A stretch of DNA of 13,775 bases, from NCBI GenBank assembly GCA_007118045.1, contig SKTG01000334.1, positions 1-13,775 of the forward strand. Reading direction: 5' to 3'. The notes under the pieces were generated by a model that ran no database searches, had not been told where the DNA came from, and saw nothing but the letters and a program-made list of their open reading frames with translations. Source of the DNA: Nitriliruptoraceae bacterium (GTDB lineage: Bacteria; Actinomycetota; Nitriliruptoria; Nitriliruptorales; Nitriliruptoraceae). Below are positions 12,672 through 13,775 of the stretch, in pieces. Within the stretch, counting starts at the first letter, position 1, and the number at the start of each line of letters is the position of its first letter. Both the position numbers and the translations under genes were made by a program.

Positions 12672-13775
12672 ATGGGCGAGCAGCAGCTGCTGGTGGAGGT
12701 CCCGGCGGAGCCGGTGAGCGATTCCGCGGAAGCGCCTGCGGGGCCGGTGCCGGGCAAGGTGTTCCGCGACTATCAGCCGGGCCAGGTGATGCTGATGCCG
12801 CCGTCGCTGGACGAGTGGCTGCCGGTCGAGCATCTGGCCCGGTTCGTTGACGAGCTGGTCGAGACGCATCTTGATCTCGAGCCGTTGTATGCGGCGCACA
12901 CCAACGTCAAGGGCTTCCCGCCGTATGACCCGCGGATGATGCTCAAGCTGCTGCTGTACGGGTATCTGGTCGGGGTGCGTTCGTCGCGGAAGCTCGAGGC
13001 GGCGTGCATCGAGCAGGTCGCGTTCCGGTTTTTGGCGGCGAACCAGACGCCGGATCATCGGGCGTTCTCGCGGTTTCGTCGGCGGCATCTGGCCGCGGTC
13101 GACGGACTGTTCGTCGACGTGCTGGGGCTGTGCCAGCAGGCGGGGATGGTCAAGCTTGGCAACGTGGGGTTGGATGGCACCAAGGTTCGGGCGAACGCGT
13201 CACGGCACAAGGCGATGAGCTATGCCCGGATGGTCGAACGCGAACCCCAGCTGGCTGCGATCGTGGCTGAGATCCTCGAGGAGGCCGAAGCGGTCGATGC
13301 CGAGGAGGACGAGCTCTACGGCGACGCGCGCGGCGATGAGCTGCCCGAGCATCTACGCACCAAGCAGGGCCGGCTCGAGGCGATCCGCAAGGCCAAGGCC
13401 GAGCTCGAGGCCGACGCGAGCGAGCAGGCCGCCGACAAGGCACGTCAGCGGGAGCGCACCAGGGCGGAACGTGGGGGTGAGGATCCCGACGATCCGGAGG
13501 TCATCGAGCGGTGTGAGCAGGCCGCAGCCAAAGCTGCCGCCACGGCGGTCCCGAAACCCAAGGCGCAGCGCAACTTCACCGACCCCGAGTCGCGGATCAT
13601 GAAGACCTCGGACGGGTCGTTCCATCAGTGTTACAACGCCCAGGCGGTGGTCGATGAGGCCCATCAGGTGATCGTGGCGACCGATATGACCGCGCAGGCT
13701 GCTGACGCGCCGCATCTGCTCGCCCCTGCTGGATGCCACCATCACCGGCGTGGGGATGCCGGCACGGTTCCTCGC
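12672..13775 (+). CDS. IS1182-family transposase, 3'-truncated by the window and frameshifted near the end
   Basis: Translation from ATG 12672 (or GTG 12669) gives a DDE transposase of the IS1182 family: FRDYQPGQVMLMPPSLDEWLP (31-51), GFPPYDPRMMLKLLLYGYL (81-99), GVRSSRKLEAACIEQVAFR, QTPDHRAFSRFRRRHL, then the first catalytic aspartate D168 in VGLDGTKVRANAS. A charged, helical linker (about 190-300) follows, then FTDPESRIMKTSDGSFHQCYNAQAVVD and a second aspartate candidate, D338, in VATDMT. The frame stays open to the window end, but after CTG-CTC (13716-13721) the frame-0 product becomes APAGCHHHRRGD, unlike the family. From 13723 the +1 frame reads PLLDATITGVGMPARFL, which continues the family pattern. 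A single extra base near 13721 explains this, so the gene is probably inactive unless it is a sequencing error or recoded. The third catalytic acid is beyond the window. Confidence 0.85.
   Translation, partial: MGEQQLLVEVPAEPVSDSAEAPAGPVPGKVFRDYQPGQVMLMPPSLDEWLPVEHLARFVDELVETHLDLEPLYAAHTNVKGFPPYDPRMMLKLLLYGYLVGVRSSRKLEAACIEQVAFRFLAANQTPDHRAFSRFRRRHLAAVDGLFVDVLGLCQQAGMVKLGNVGLDGTKVRANASRHKAMSYARMVEREPQLAAIVAEILEEAEAVDAEEDELYGDARGDELPEHLRTKQGRLEAIRKAKAELEADASEQAADKARQRERTRAERGGEDPDDPEVIERCEQAAAKAAATAVPKPKAQRNFTDPESRIMKTSDGSFHQCYNAQAVVDEAHQVIVATDMTAQAADAPHLLAPAGCHHHRRGDAGTVPR

Larger units (their letters stand above)
12588..13775 (+). mobile_element. IS1182-family insertion sequence, left part, running off the window
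   Basis: The transposase gene at 12672 places an IS1182-family element here. The left boundary must fall between the preceding gene's stop (12587) and about 12671, but the terminal inverted repeat cannot be fixed because the right end is outside the window. Sequence character changes sharply at the junction: the host genes use almost only G/C-ending codons, while the element uses CAT, GAT, TAT, TTG and GTT freely, a sign of horizontal origin. Confidence 0.8.

Noticed and set aside
12597..13088. Minus-strand 163-codon open frame across the IS left end
   Set aside because: It lies opposite the transposase coding region, whose + strand translation matches the IS1182 family over its whole length. 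The minus product has no recognisable motif.
13004..13602. Plus-strand frames within the IS (13004-13270 and 13222-13602) as possible accessory genes
   Set aside because: Both lie inside the transposase in other frames and give Arg/Ser/Pro-rich sequence with no ribosome-binding site.

Overview
The window is a very GC-rich, gene-dense chromosomal segment with every gene on the + strand. Codons end almost always in G or C. Eleven of the twelve stop codons inside the window are TGA, and GTG is the start codon of most genes. Gene content and order (infB, DUF503, rbfA, nrnA-type DHH phosphoesterase, truB, ribF, rpsO, pnp, M16 peptidase, dapB) point to Actinomycetota. I cannot place it more finely from sequence alone; a deep-branching, poorly sampled lineage is possible but unproven.

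Layout. (1) 2-5812: a translation and RNA-maturation cluster. It opens with the 3' two-thirds or so of infB (IF-2), then a DUF503/YlxP-like gene, rbfA, an NrnA-like nano-RNase/pAp phosphatase, truB and ribF. Several junctions are 4-base ATGA/GTGA overlaps, so the cluster is probably read as one coupled operon, with a small hairpin and a weak promoter-like box before rbfA. (2) 5813-9150: rpsO and pnp. The roughly 295-base rpsO leader is rich in perfect inverted repeats and can be drawn by eye as a multi-branched RNA. The rpsO-pnp spacer holds four more hairpins, and pnp ends at a strong bulged hairpin terminator. (3) 9252-11400: an M16 zinc peptidase and a metallo-beta-lactamase-fold hydrolase 4 bases apart, closed by a hairpin that spans the second gene's stop codon. 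(4) 11415-12587: dapB and a small HExxH metallopeptidase-family gene 3 bases apart. (5) 12588-13775: the left part of an IS1182-family insertion sequence. Its transposase differs from the host genes in codon use and carries a +1 frameshift just before the window ends.

How the genes work together. The first two blocks supply translation initiation (IF-2), 30S maturation (RbfA, S15), tRNA pseudouridylation (TruB), RNA decay and nucleotide recycling (PNPase for long RNA, the NrnA-type enzyme for the shortest fragments) and flavin cofactors (RibF). Blocks 3 and 4 add three predicted metal-dependent hydrolases of unknown substrate around the lysine/diaminopimelate gene dapB.

I see no defence system, CRISPR array, biosynthetic cluster or other clearly new multi-gene system. 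The most interesting signals are the structured rpsO leader, the hairpin-rich rpsO-pnp spacer, the RGG/RS-like tail of PNPase, the M16-MBL pair and the frameshifted transposon.
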